The notes under the pieces are model-generated. The model was given only the letters and a program-made list of their open reading frames with translations. It made no database searches and had not been told where the DNA came from. DNA of 64,000 nt from Porpolomopsis calyptriformis (taxonomy: Eukaryota; Basidiomycota; Agaricomycetes; Agaricales; Hygrophoraceae). Position numbers and translations under genes: made by a program. This document shows, piece after piece, positions 11,194-22,516 of the stretch; position 1 is the stretch's first letter, and each line of letters opens with the position of its first letter. The stretch is taken from NCBI GenBank assembly GCA_951640195.1, contig OX621169.1, forward strand, positions 1,798,001 through 1,862,000, read 5' to 3'.

Positions 11194-12260
11194 TGCGTCA
11201 AGGGGAAGGATGAGCGAGAGTTAGGAAGAGGATGTGGAAAGTGGAAAGTGGAAAGTGGAAGGTGGAAGGTAAAGAGTGATCGTTTTAAGTAGTTACCGCA
11301 CACAATTCTTTAATATGTCTGGGTATCAACAAGACACATCAAGAATAAAACACTGAAAATTCATAAGTCCACTCGGTTTGGTCGGAAGTTTCCGTAACTT
11401 ACGGGATAAAGCAATTTCGTTTCCATATTGCCTCCACCAAAGTCCGAGAGGGTTCACCGATGGATCTATAAGGTGGACCGTGAGTCATGAACGGGCGTCC
11501 TATAAACCACTCATCCGGAACCTCTCTGACCAAAGAACAGTCAACCGCAACTGTCTGTTTGCCGCTTCTATCATCAAGAGATGGGTTGGCCCCTGCAACA
11601 ACCCGTCAGTCGCGCGACCCATGCTTCACAAACCGACGCAACCCGCGACCTGGCTCGTGAACCGCTTCACGCCCTGAAGACCGCCATAAACCTACCGGAT
11701 TCCACCGTCCAACTCCAGGAACGCGTATTGACGCGTCTTACACGTGTACCAGCCAAGGGCGAGACGGGTGGTTGGATTCAACGCGTCCCCGTCGCGCCTT
11801 TGGCCGGTACACCTGAATCTTAGACGGATTGGTAAACCTCTTCTCGCGTTCACGCAATCCAGGGCCATCTCAACGATTCCTAGGACCCGAATTTGTCGAC
11901 TTGGTGCATGCTGAAAGCCCTAGTCTTTCGGCATACGCTTCCCGCATTCGTAAACCTCACCATTTGGATGTAAACGGGACGATCAGGCCCACTGCCGAAA
12001 CCCACTGCCGATCCCAAGAAAGAAAGAAAGCGGCATGTCATGCAATTTCCCCGCGTGGTTCGCGTTAAATACGGTCCCCACCGGGAGCATAGACGGCACG
12101 GTATACGCGTCCGGGCAAGTGTCGGGCCAATTCATGCCCAACACTTACCCGGACGTGTATACAGTGTATCCCCCCGTCTATGCTCCCGGTGGCGAACTTC
12201 ATCTAACATGCCTGCCTCGGTGTAGTGCCCAGAGACTCTCGTGCAGCTTTGACCATACCG
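11194..12260. other. non-coding stretch rich in repeats
   Basis: Between the zinc-finger gene start and the arginase relic. It contains a run of about five GTGGAAA/GTGGAAG heptamers (about 11233-11270) directly upstream of the zinc-finger gene, several ACGCGT sites around 11730-11790, and the palindrome at 12078-12192. Plus-strand open frames at 11378-12274 overlap each other in different frames and match nothing I recognise; they may be remains of an old insertion. Confidence 0.45.
12078..12192. repeat. about 115-base near-perfect palindrome
   Basis: Left arm 12078-12127 and right arm 12135-12192 are reverse complements over about 50 bases with roughly four mismatches and one extra 7-base stretch in the right arm. 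Only about 7 bases separate the arms, so the DNA could extrude as a cruciform and any transcript would fold into one long stem. It lies about 70 bases from the arginase relic. No terminal target-site duplication is obvious, so calling it a miniature transposon is not justified from this alone. Confidence 0.88.
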
Positions 12261-12263
12261 CTG

Positions 12264-12740
12264 CATGCCAATGAATGGTCGCCCCCGAGTGTAACAACTC
12301 TCCATTGTTGATGTGCTCACCACGCAGCCCCTGCTGCTACACGAGAGACCACTTTTCCGATCCGGAAATTATTGACAACAGAAATATCTTCAAACAGGTG
12401 ATGACCGTCAAACTTTACTTGCATCCTAGGTCGACAGGCCGGCCTCTGCCATGTACATGGGTGGCTTGCACTCAACCATCTAGTTGCAGATAGCTAGTAT
12501 CGTGCATAAGCTTGAGACCACAGGCGGTAGCCACCGTTGGAAGAGATCGTCTTCACTTGATACGAAATCTTGATGTATTCACGCACTGAACGGAACTGCA
12601 TCGGACGATCTACGAGAAAGGAATAGAATCGGAGTACAGAGAATTCGTACTCAGTATTGCGACGGTCTTGAGTTCGGGGAAGAAACTGTTCGCGAGAGAA
12701 GAGTGGAGCTGTGACAGCTTTGACGCTACTTGCCGAGAAC
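12264..12740 (-). pseudogene. decayed second copy of the arginase gene (exons 1-4)
   Basis: Read on the minus strand, this stretch lines up with the arginase exons and introns at 59-552: upstream AACCGTTTCCTTCC-like exon 1 text, the exon 2 region around the ATCGTC(C/G)GATG string, the tiny-exon region, and the end of exon 4 with GGCGACCATTCATTGG coding for GDHSL. It has lost the start codon, carries deletions inside exon 4 (the stretch before the GGDHS motif is much shorter), and the donor after GDHSL is GC instead of GT. No continuous arginase frame remains. Intron sequences are also alike, so it arose by DNA duplication, not retroposition. Confidence 0.88.
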
Positions 12741-12969
12741 CGCAAGCATATATATAGACCCAACGTCCCCGCCACCCCAATTTCAAACTTGCTGCTTGCA
12801 ATCCGAAATCGTGCAGTGAGGTACGAGATAAGTGCTACTTATCAGATAATTCCCGGCTGTAAGACTGTTCTCCTGAATTTATTTTTAGAGAATTAGCTCA
12901 ACGAGGCACTTGCATAGCCATCTCTATAAAAGCCATTGGAGACCATTCATTCAACCCTGTGCCCACGCA

Positions 12970-15435
12970 ATGGCGAGCTCCCATGATTTTAAAGGCTTGG
13001 TGCGTTATCTTTCATCAATCCCCCCTTGCTTTTGCCCCTCATGCACTTCCCCCATCTCCCCCCTACTGATTCTCTTGCTCATATCGCCCAACAGGTTCGC
13101 GATGTCCTCACCCTCCGTAAACACGAAAAGCATTCCGAGGCCCATCAGGTTCCTATTCTCCTCCCAACTGGCATCCTATTTGCTCAACAACATTCCAGAT
13201 TTTTCGCCAAGCCGCTGGACATCAGCCGAAAGGGGTTTTTCCCCAAACCGTCAACCCCGTTTGTACATTTTTCGTCTCCGATGATGTGCGATTGAACTTG
13301 ATCTCGGTTAGGATGAAGAGACAGTTCCCGGAATCGAACATCCTGGGAGCACTGGTGTCATTTACTGTTCCGATCGAGCCATAGCCAACGGATTCAGCTA
13401 TGCCTGTTCTCATGAATGGAGTAATCTAGGACAAGGCGCCCCCGAGGTCGGAGAAATTCCTAATGCCCCTCCTAGACCTACTACGTTCACCATGCCTGTG
13501 GACTCCTTGGAGTATGCGCCCACAACTGGCGTGAAAGGTGAGATTTCCTCCGTTCATCCTCCAACGGTTACCTAACTCTTAATATTAGCCCTTCGCGAAG
13601 CTGTCGCGAACTTATACAATCACACATATCGTCAAGGAAAGGAGAGCCAGTATACATACGAGAACGTTTGTATTGTTCCTGGTGGTCGGGCCGGCCTTTC
13701 TCGTATTGCAGCCGTCGTTGGTGATGTTTATTGTGTAAATCAACCAGCCCTTTTCAATTTCCAATCACCAATTGCCTTACCACTTCACCGCTTTTCTCCC
13801 AGTCCTATCAAATTCCGGATTATACAGCCTACGATCAAGTCCTCTCAGCATTTAGGCGGCTTGTTCCCGTCCCGACTGCGTGAGCTAAATATCAACATCT
13901 CGCCATTTATATCGACATATTGATTTTAATTTCGGCAGTCTCGACCCATCGGTGGACTTCATTTTTTGCTTTCACCTCATTTTACTCATTGCAACCTCAT
14001 ATAGACCAAGTATCGCCTCGACATTAACCAGACTAAGGTTAGAACGAAATACTTATCAAAGGGACCGAACACTTCAGTGTATTTCTTTGATAGAAAGATA
14101 TTCAGACTCAAGGTCTTGCTGTTATCCTCGCTTCAAATCCACGTAACCCCACAGGCCAGGTCATCCGGTACCTGACCCTCGTATCTTATACGATCGAAAA
14201 CTTATCTGCTGATTTAGGGGGGATGATCTGAAGGAACTTGTTGCCTTAGGCAGAGAGGGTACAACTGTCATACTCGATGAGGTTCATATAACACGCATCC
14301 TCTCTTTTCATATACTTACCATGGTTGCAGTTCTACTCTTGGTACATTTATCCCGAGCGCGAGAAAGATTTTGGAAAGACGGTCTCCTCCGCCGAGTACA
14401 TCGAAGATGTCAATACGGTATATATATATCGAGAATTGGAAACCAGATACACAACTAACCGTCTGGGCGGCAGGATTCCTGTATAATTGTTGACGGCCTT
14501 ACCAAGGTCAGTAATACGTGTTATGTGGGATGCTGTGCACCCATGTATCGATGTATAGAACTGGCGACTCCCTGGTTGGCGTATTTGCTGGGTCATTGGC
14601 CCCAAGAACTTGGTCACGGCTCTTTCCCAGTCAGGTGTGTACAGTCTTCTCTCAGGTTTTGCAGAAACCGAGTTCCGCTGCGTCCAGGCTCCTTTTTGGA
14701 CGGAGGAGCAAGCCATCCGTATGTGTGCACACTCCACCATAATCTTACTCTGCCTCACTTTGCACTCTTCTTCAGGTTGCAACTTGCCGCTATTCCCCTC
14801 CTTGAGCCTAACAGAGCCTTTGCGGAAAGGGTACGTCAACCAGCGGTCCTACCTCTGGTTTCAGAGACAGATTACCAACCCCCACGCCATTATCCTGCAG
14901 GTTGCCCTTCAGAAGCATTTCAAAGCCAAACGCGATCACGTCCTCGCTCGTCTTAAAGCAATTGGCCTCGAAATCACCATACCTCCTTGCAGCACCTTCT
15001 ACATCTGGCTTAATCTGGAGAAGCTTCCGGAGCCTTTGAACAACGGTCTTGTGCGTGCTCCCACCTCTAAGAAACGGCAGGAACCTCCTCATTTCTTTGC
15101 ATGTCTATAGACATTTTTCGAAGAACTTCTCAAAGAGCACACCATCGTTATTCCGGGGATATTTTTCGATATCAACCCATCCCACCGACGGAACTTGTTC
15201 CACTCGCCCTGCCACCATTTCGTTCGCTTGAGCTTTGGTCCTCCTCTTGAAGATCTCGACAAAGGTCTGCCATTCCAATTGATTTTGGTTGTATTCATCT
15301 TCCGACCATAATTACTATTCAGGGTTGGATGCCATCGAACGAGTGCTTAAGAAGTCTCAACAGGAGGGTACTCGTACGATGGGGCACAGCTACAAGAAGA
15401 GCATTGACAGCAGCGCCAACCAGCCTCAAGCATAA
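12970..15435 (+). CDS. PLP-dependent class I/II aminotransferase
   Basis: A fold-type I aminotransferase in about 14 small exons; clear ones include 13312-13537, 13589-13734 and the last, which ends with TAA at 15433. Motifs in order: a substrate loop with NGFSYACSHEWSNLGQG, SLEYAPTTGVKALREAVANL, CIVPGGRAGLSRI, VILASNPRNPTGQVI, the cofactor-contacting ILDEFYSWY, the Schiff-base lysine in VDGLTK followed across an intron by NWRLPGWRICW, and the C-terminal substrate-binding arginine in FVRLSFGPP. Length is about 440-460 residues. The substrate cannot be told from sequence. The 5' end is unclear: ATG 12970 reads MASSHDFKGL and needs an intron ending at CAACAG 13095 or so, yet the frame from ATG 13041 is also open and coding-like. 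Confidence 0.85.
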
Positions 15436-15536
15436 ACCTCCTTTCTACTCGAGAAACGATCGATTTCGCGAACTGTACAACTAATATGCAATGCAACACG
15501 ATATTACCAAAGAGATGATTTGGCTTATTTTACATG

Positions 15537-18462
15537 TCAGAGTGTTGGATCAAACGGTGTAAATGCTTGCTTGAAGGCTTGCGCGTCAGCTTTGTCTTCG
15601 CTTTCCGTTAACGCGCAGGCTTTCCAGTCTAACCGGTCAGGCATGTTCAGGAGCGTAACGAGTACCTGCCTAAATGTTGGACGCCAGTCAATTTTCAACC
15701 AACCGTTTCGCAGGAGAATAATTCATACCTGCCAAACTGGATACTGAATGGAACGTTATCCTTCATCAAATGGACCATTTTCCGCCCGTCTGGCAAATCC
15801 ACCCGAAAATAACTCTGTCCGCCATTCGCACAAAACTCTAAGGCTGCTTCTGGGTCGGCTTCGAAATCGATGCCACTGCGCTTGCCTTCGTCAAGGAACG
15901 CTTTCTCTATTTCACCCTTTACCTTGGTGGGCAACGGGATAGCGTGGACATGCGCATGGCCGCCTTTCGCACTGAGCCGCCCAATTTCAAAAAACACCGC
16001 CGCTGAGTGATGCTTGGCAAACATAGCCCGAAGAGCTGATTTGTATCTAACCGAGCGGCATCAAAACACAAATTCTCTGTTGTTCGTTAAGCTCGGCAAA
16101 CTTACCGATCAGTTTCGTCCAAGATCGGAACGATAAGATCTGGCGGTATCGAGGATAAGGTGGGATAATGTGTGATGGGCACAATTAGGACATGACCACC
16201 TCCTGGCACGTCGACGCGATCTGCCGCGGACTGCGTAGGGATGATCTGACCTTTGGGCAATGTGAGGTAGCATTCTTCTCCGATGGAGACAATGAGATGT
16301 TTCCTGAATAATGGTCAATTTGTTTCAAAAGATTTCAAAGGATGACGGATGGATGTCATACGCAAGATTTGGGTTAGATAAACAGAACCAGCATTCATCC
16401 GCTGGACGGCAAAGAGCATGAGTGTTGGAAAAGCCTTCTATATTAGTTTTGTCACTGACGTGCTATCTCTTTCGGGGGCACACGTTTTCCCCGCTGCTCG
16501 CCTACCTCCGGTATTTGGTTTGTGAGCGGACAGTCAGCGATGTAGTGGGCATCGCTTCCGCACGCGCGGCAAACATATCCGTTGGGTGGTTTGCGACCAC
16601 CTGTGTCCCCAACAGCATTCCGGGTAGGGCAATCGCGAACAAAGTGGCCCGGCTACAGGATTCGTAAATGTGAAGTTCACTGGTCGGGACCTGGGGAGAG
16701 CGGACCGTGTTGCAGACCCTGCATACATATCCTTCTGAAGGGATAGCTCTTGCTGGGCAGTCATTGATGAAATGCTAAAGAGACTGCCACCTGAGTTACA
16801 ATCAAGGCGGATTAAAATCCGAAACCCACCTCTGTCGAGTCGCATCGACGGCACTTGTACCCAGGAGGAGGCACCCCGGGCTCTCCTAATCCTACGTTTT
16901 GACGCTCAATGTAAGAGTAACATAATCAGTGAGCTACTTACCAACACGGGCCCGTTTACCTGGCTGACGAACATTCCCAAATATAAAGTTCTCGCCTTCA
17001 CCTGTCTCGAGCGGACGTTTCAGTTGCCGGGGAGATTCTGTAAATGGGTTTTTTGTGACGTTTGAAGGTCGAGGCGTCGGAGGACTCATTGGAGTGAGGG
17101 GTTGGATGGAAAAAGCATAAAACCACTGTGACCACGGAAGTCAGATCAACCGAATACAGACCAAAAGTTACGATTCGTACTCTCTGTTTCTTGCCTGCAG
17201 TGGATTCGCCACCAAAAGCTCCCAGACTCACAAACCGCGTGACGCGACCCTTTTCTTCATCCCAAAGGAATGGCTCCCTCTCCCAAAATTTCGGTGGTTG
17301 ACCTCCGCCCCCGGCAAAGTGGTATCGAGGCTTTATATGCCGGATGACGTCGTCTAGAGGAGGGACTCCGAGCGAAACATATTCAGGAGAAGGGTGTGGT
17401 ACTAGGGAAAAGTTTGTAATGGAAGAGGGCCAGTCATTGCTTATGAAGACATCAATAAGCTGGGAGGGAGCTGCAGCAGATCGAATTGCAGCTAGAGAAG
17501 TATAACTCTGGTCCTTGGATGAAAATTTCGTCGTTACATTGGAGGATAATCTCTCGATTGTGTGAGAGGAAAATATTGGCGATGAAAATCCCTAGACGGA
17601 AATACATCAAGTAACAGTCTGGACGTAACGGGTGGGATATACTGGAGCGGCCTCGGCAGAAGAATATAGGTTCTGGTCATAGACGCCACCTAGGCATGCA
17701 ATACGGAGACCGTGTGCCGTTGTCATAACCCCAGATTTGCCTGAAGGAGCATGTCAGGTCATATGAAGTATTCCCATAAATAAAGACTTGCTCAGAAGGA
17801 AGACGTTTTTGCACAATTCCCCCCCGGTCTTTGAGAACTTGTCGATGACAATATCTGGCAGGGGATGACCCCCTTGCATGATATAACATTCGAGTGGAGC
17901 TATGCTGAATAAATGAAGGGATAGAATTTAGAAGAACATCTTTGAAATACCTTCAAGTCGACCTTCCAACAGCTCTCGTACTTGATCCACTTCGTCTGCT
18001 TGTTTCCGGCTCTCCGTCAGCGGACCGAAAAAGTCGCCCGTGCAAAGAACCAAGTCGAATTTGCCATGCTTTGCATCAATTGCTTTAATTTTGAGGAATA
18101 GCTCACGAATTGAACCAACAGTTGGCCCAGTAGACAGACTGTAAGAGGACGTGTCAATTTTAACTCAATCGAGCAGATGAGGAGATGCCGAACATTTTTA
18201 AAGCCATCCAACACCGTTATTTGGCATTGATTGACTTGGAAGGTTTTGTTAAACAAGTGCAAATACTGGTACCCAAAATATCGCATTATGAGGTGGCAAC
18301 TTGGCCGTGAGGTCCTAGCCAACATCATTGGTGCCCCTGGGATGGGCTATTGAGTGCCGCGATCCTCAGCACTAGCCAACTTTACGTTCAGCCCCAAATT
18401 CGTGATTCATGAATTTGGTAATTGAAGCTTTGATCACTTACCATCATCACTGGAGTTGACAT
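15537..18462 (-). CDS. CWF19L1: CWF19-like protein 1 (Drn1 type) with three zinc knuckles
   Basis: Relative of Drn1/CWF19L1, which works with the lariat-debranching enzyme in intron turnover. Readable parts in order: an N-terminal calcineurin-like region (STGPTVGSIRELF, DLVLCTGDFFGPL, YIMQGGHPLPDIVID, GLRIACLGGVYDQNL), a middle with KPRYHFAGGGG and GRVTRFVSLGAFGG, three CX2CX4HX4C zinc knuckles (CRRCDSTEHFINDC, CRVCNTPGHFVRDC, CRACGSDAHYIADC), then the CwfJ HIT-like region (GGGHVLIVPITHYPTL, GGHAHVHAIPLP with the HxH motif) and the CwfJ C-terminal region ending RLDWKAC plus an acidic tail. One intron (17741-17791) uses a GC donor. The first exon (ATG at 18462) is short and its joint to the next exon is not settled. 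It converges on the aminotransferase gene with 101 bases between stops. Confidence 0.9.
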
Positions 18463-18904
18463 TTAACTGATCCCTGCCAACGATGCTGATTTCGCTATTT
18501 GGTACAGAAAGACAAAGCCACGTTCCCTCATAGCCTTATTCGCTCTTATTCGCACCTTTCAGTTGGCAAGGCCACATTGCTGTTTCGACCCGGCCTGTAT
18601 TTCGATTATCGAGGGATCCCCAGACTAAGTTACGAACGTGGCCCCCTCGCTTCTGATGATACATCAAATAGAAAAGCGATTCAAAGACAACAGAGCTTAT
18701 AAAAAAAGTAATTCCCGACCGATCATTCACGTGGCTCCCCTTTGTCTTAATCAGGCACCTCCGATTAGGATGCTTCTTAGGCCTTGTATTCTATTCGTAT
18801 CCACCAAACCGTTTTCAGTTGCATATCCCACTTTGTTACGGCTGGAAGGCGGTTCCCTTGGATGTGGCATGTATAAATGACGATTCTTCGCGAAGCATTA
18901 GCAT
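18463..18904. other. divergent intergenic stretch
   Basis: About 440 bases between the starts of the CWF19L1 and carboxylesterase genes. Only short unconvincing frames; it presumably carries both promoters. No repeat or RNA gene recognised. Confidence 0.5.
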
Positions 18905-20871
18905 ATGCTTTTCGCCCTTCCTTCCCTCGTTATGATACCTTTCAAGGTGTATTTCTTCTCTTCACTCTTCCTCTCGTTTATACCGCGCATCTTTGTCCCT
19001 ACACTCGCATTCCCCCTCCGATGGCTATCGACCAGTGACAGCACTCAGCTTTGCCGCATCACTCAGTTCGGGTTTCTATGTCCCCGATATGCCTCCACAC
19101 CAATAACAGCCATCAAAACAGTTGTCACGCCATTGGGGACGGCATATGGGTTGGTGGATGCATCTGGAGCCATCAGGTACACCGTAAAATACGGATCTGC
19201 TCAAAGATGGGCTGCATCTTCAGTCGCGACCAGTTGGGGGTATCCGTATGCATCAGCTCAATACAATTTTCCCTTGAAGTTTTGTCGATGTTTCCAACAG
19301 AAATGGGTCTTCTAACCAGACCGCCTTGCCGCTCGCTTGTCCCCAGCCGAATTTGGACGATTCAGAATTCGAGGAGGATTGTTTATCAATGATCCTTTAT
19401 GTCCCACCCTCAATTAGATCCACAAAAAGCCTTCCGTCCCTGATGTGGTTCGAGTTTGATGTTTCCTTTCCAAGAGATGTTTTATTAACTCTCCTTTCGA
19501 TAGGATCCATGGCGGCTCCTTTATTGTGGGCTCTGCTACAGGCCCCGGACTCGACGGCTCTAACCTTGCAATCGCTACCAATTCCATCGTTGCCGTGGTC
19601 CAGTATCGCCTGGGAGCAGTAAGTGGTTGTCTCCGAACTTGTGTTCATACTAACTATACCTTTAGCTCGGTTTCATGTCACCTGATGGAACCACCAATCT
19701 TGCTGTCAAAGACCTAGTCACCGCTCTTTCCTTCTTGAACACGGTCATTTCGAGTTTCGGAGGCAACCCCTCCAAGGTCACCCTAGCCGGACAGAGTAGC
19801 GGTGCCACTATGATAAGGGCATTGCTGGCTGTCCCATCTGCTTCATCGTTGTTCCAATCTGCCATCATTCAGTCGGATCCTATGGTATTATCGACTATAT
19901 TACTTGTATCATCAAAATGTTGACGTCTCCGCTTCAGGATTTTGGGTTTCTCAAAACCTCTACCCAGCAAGACCTTCAAAGTTACTTCAACTCTTTGTTG
20001 AACTGCGATGCTAGCGACCAATCATGTCTAAATGGGCTGGCCCTTGATACCATTATCAACGCACAAATGAACCTTTTCCAAAACGCAGTTAATATCGAGC
20101 CTTCTGCAGGGCAAGCCGAACCCATGCGTCCAGTTCTCGACGGTAGCCTTATTACGTCTACTCTAGACTCAGCATCTCCCTTCCCACCAGTCTCAAAGCC
20201 ACTTCTGATCTCTACTGTCCTTAACGAAGCCGGACCAGCGATCTTCACGGCTTTCCCGGATTCAGTCCCCGAAAGTGAGTTTGCGGTCATCGTAAATGCG
20301 TCCCTCGGTAGTACGCGAACAAAGACGATATTGGCTTCTCCATTCTATCGGTCACCTTCCGGGACTAATGCCGATGCCAGAGTCCGGTTACAAACTCTGG
20401 GGACAGACTATCTATGGAAATGTTCCAGTTGGACTTTTGCGAGAAATTGGGTTCAAAATGGGGGGAAAGCTTTCGTTGGGCTGTATTCTGTTGGAGCAAC
20501 TTACCCAGACAACAGCGGGATCCCATTCTGTACGCAGCCCAAGTCAGTTTGCCATGAGGATGACATCGAGATAGTGGTGAGTGTATCGTTCCACCTTTGC
20601 CGATTTATTCTTATTGCCAATTCAGTTTGGTACGGTGCCATCCCCCACGAAGGCGCAAGCCGCACTCACGGTTCAGATGCAAAGGCGTTATCGGGCATTC
20701 TTATCCACTGGCAATCCCAACACCATCGGGGTCCCGACGTGGACAGCGGCTACGAATACTAATGTGAATGCATTACTCCTTGGCGGCACCGGCGAGGCCT
20801 CTATTGGCGCGTGCGAGCCTAACTTTTGGGGTGATGCAGTCCAATATGATTATCAAGTCTTCGACATCTAA
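18905..20871 (+). CDS. secreted type-B carboxylesterase/lipase
   Basis: Alpha/beta-hydrolase of the carboxylesterase type-B family in six exons: 18905-19239, 19301-19447, 19504-19618, 19666-19884, 19938-20576, 20626-20871. The protein, about 567 residues, opens with a long hydrophobic stretch (residues about 1-37) that should be a signal peptide or anchor. Motifs: PLGTAYGLVDASGAIRYTV, WNGSSNQ-type sequon formed across intron 1, oxyanion HGGSFIVGSA, the nucleophile elbow LAGQSSGATM with catalytic serine, and CHEDDIEIVFG carrying the likely catalytic histidine, completed across the last intron. Several cysteines suggest disulfides. Substrate is not predictable. An extra intron in the first 100 residues (GTGTATTTC donor at 18947) is possible, since the stretch after the signal reads poorly. 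Confidence 0.9.
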
Positions 20872-21243
20872 GGGATCCCAAGGGGATATCCTTACTGGTT
20901 ATATTTATTACGACAATGCCTCCCTGTATATATCACACACATCTTGACTGCTTGGTGTCTTGGTCATTGAACAAGTTGATTTATTCAAGTCAGCCCTCAC
21001 AGCCTGGTCAATCTCACTTGCCAATGCGATGCAACATGCTTTACACCCGCGTGACCTGTTCCAGCATGACAGGACGTGTAAACAATGATCATGGCAGGAT
21101 ACCCAAAAATGGACGGTGGTCAAAGTTTCACAAGGTTAGGCCTACACTCGTGTTCGATTTCCGCGAAAATGTCGTAATTTCGGAGAAGGCTCATCTCAGT
21201 TGGTTTCTATAGAATCGCCTTCAGAATAATAATAAAATTTAGG
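20872..21243. other. convergent intergenic stretch
   Basis: About 370 bases between the 3' ends of the carboxylesterase and Nudix genes. No coding signal, repeat or RNA gene recognised. Confidence 0.5.
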
Positions 21244-22244
21244 TCACAAAAGGCAGACCTGCTTGACCCATCTTACCGACATGCGGTGGAACTGTCCCTT
21301 CGGCCCGCCACGAGTCTCATCCCCTTCGAACGTTAGGACGGAACGACCATGACTGTCACGCCCGGCCATCCTTTTGGGATCGATCACCATACTACCAAAT
21401 GAACGACTCGAGAGAGCGGCGACTTGTTCCCTTTGCTTATGTGTGTTTTCATTTCCATGAAGTATACTTGACAGTGTCGACAATATGTAGTATTGTGGAG
21501 GCGTGAACGTGACTTTACCATCCTGAAATTCGGAAATTGCATCCATAGGATGGAGGAAGCGAGCAGATATCACCTCTTGCCCGTCATCAGGGGTCGGCTC
21601 GCGTTCCTGCTCCCGACCTGATGTGGTGAGAAGGAAGACGACAAAAAACAGTGTACAAAATCGTCTTTATTTGAAGGATCCTTAGTATATTAGCATTTGG
21701 CTGATTCGGAATAGCTGACCTGGGAGATCCGATTGGCGTAACCCATTGGGTGAACGGTAGGAGTGACGACAAGTCAGCTCTCAGGTGATGTTCAGCAAGG
21801 AATGACCGGAACAGCTTCCGGCGTGCATGAATGGCCTGGCGGGCCCCGTTGAGAGTCACTTCATCCAGGTGCGATGCGGAAAAGAGAATCAAGAGACCAG
21901 ATTCCTCAAACGTTTCGCGTTTCGCTGTCATTGCTAGAGAATCATCCTGATCTTCATCAAAGGTACCACCTGGGAAGACCTTTATAATTAATGGGCAAAT
22001 GACCTAGATAATAGATTGGCAGACGGGTAGGACATACATGAAAACCACCAAATGACGAAGCCCGAGGGTTACGTTGCACTAGAAGGATCTCGTTCCGTGC
22101 ATTGACTACGACTAGACTTGCTGAAGGCCGAGGATCGCCTAGTGGGACAATTGATTTTGACGCCGTCGTGCCCGTCAATGCCTTTGTCATTCGGCGCGCA
22201 GTGAGCGAATTTCGACTAAGGGAGAACCGGTTAGCGGCTATCAT
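21244..22244 (-). CDS. Nudix hydrolase, NUDT19-like
   Basis: Three exons on the minus strand. The N-terminal exon from ATG 22244 reads MIAANRFSLSRNS and leads to the strand SASLVVVNARNEILLVQR. After an intron comes the Nudix box: GGTFDEDQDDSLAMTAKRET then FEESGLL, which matches GX5EX7REUXEEXGU loosely in its first part but keeps the REXXEE core that binds the metal. The next exon holds PFTQWVTPIGSPRR, a feature of NUDT19/RP2p-type coenzyme A diphosphatases, and a C-terminal half with ARFLHPMDAISEF. The open frame ends at 21244; an alternative last intron (GTAAGA at the MS codons) would give a 3-residue different tail. No SKL-type peroxisomal signal is seen in either ending. About 300 residues. 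Confidence 0.82.
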
Positions 22245-22516
22245 AGAAAAGGAAAACCGGTCAGGCAAAATCGCGGTTAAACCTTACTACCTCTGGCCAA
22301 TCCCGAAGTCAGTGTCTCATTCCCAGTATATACATGTCATGAATGCCCCAGAAAACCAATGCCTTTCCAAGATACAAGTACATTCGATCTATGTGAAAAT
22401 AAAATAATATGATCGGAGATGATTGATAGGCTTGGAAGCAGTTGATGACAGAAAGTCTCTTAGCATTCAAAGGGGCGGTAAATGGCGAACGACGGTTTTC
22501 CACTCCTTTGAAAGGA

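Noticed and set aside
11378..12274. Series of plus-strand frames upstream of the arginase relic as a gene or transposon
   Set aside because: Frames overlap in different phases, with no motif of a transposase, reverse transcriptase or other family; kept only as unexplained non-coding sequence.
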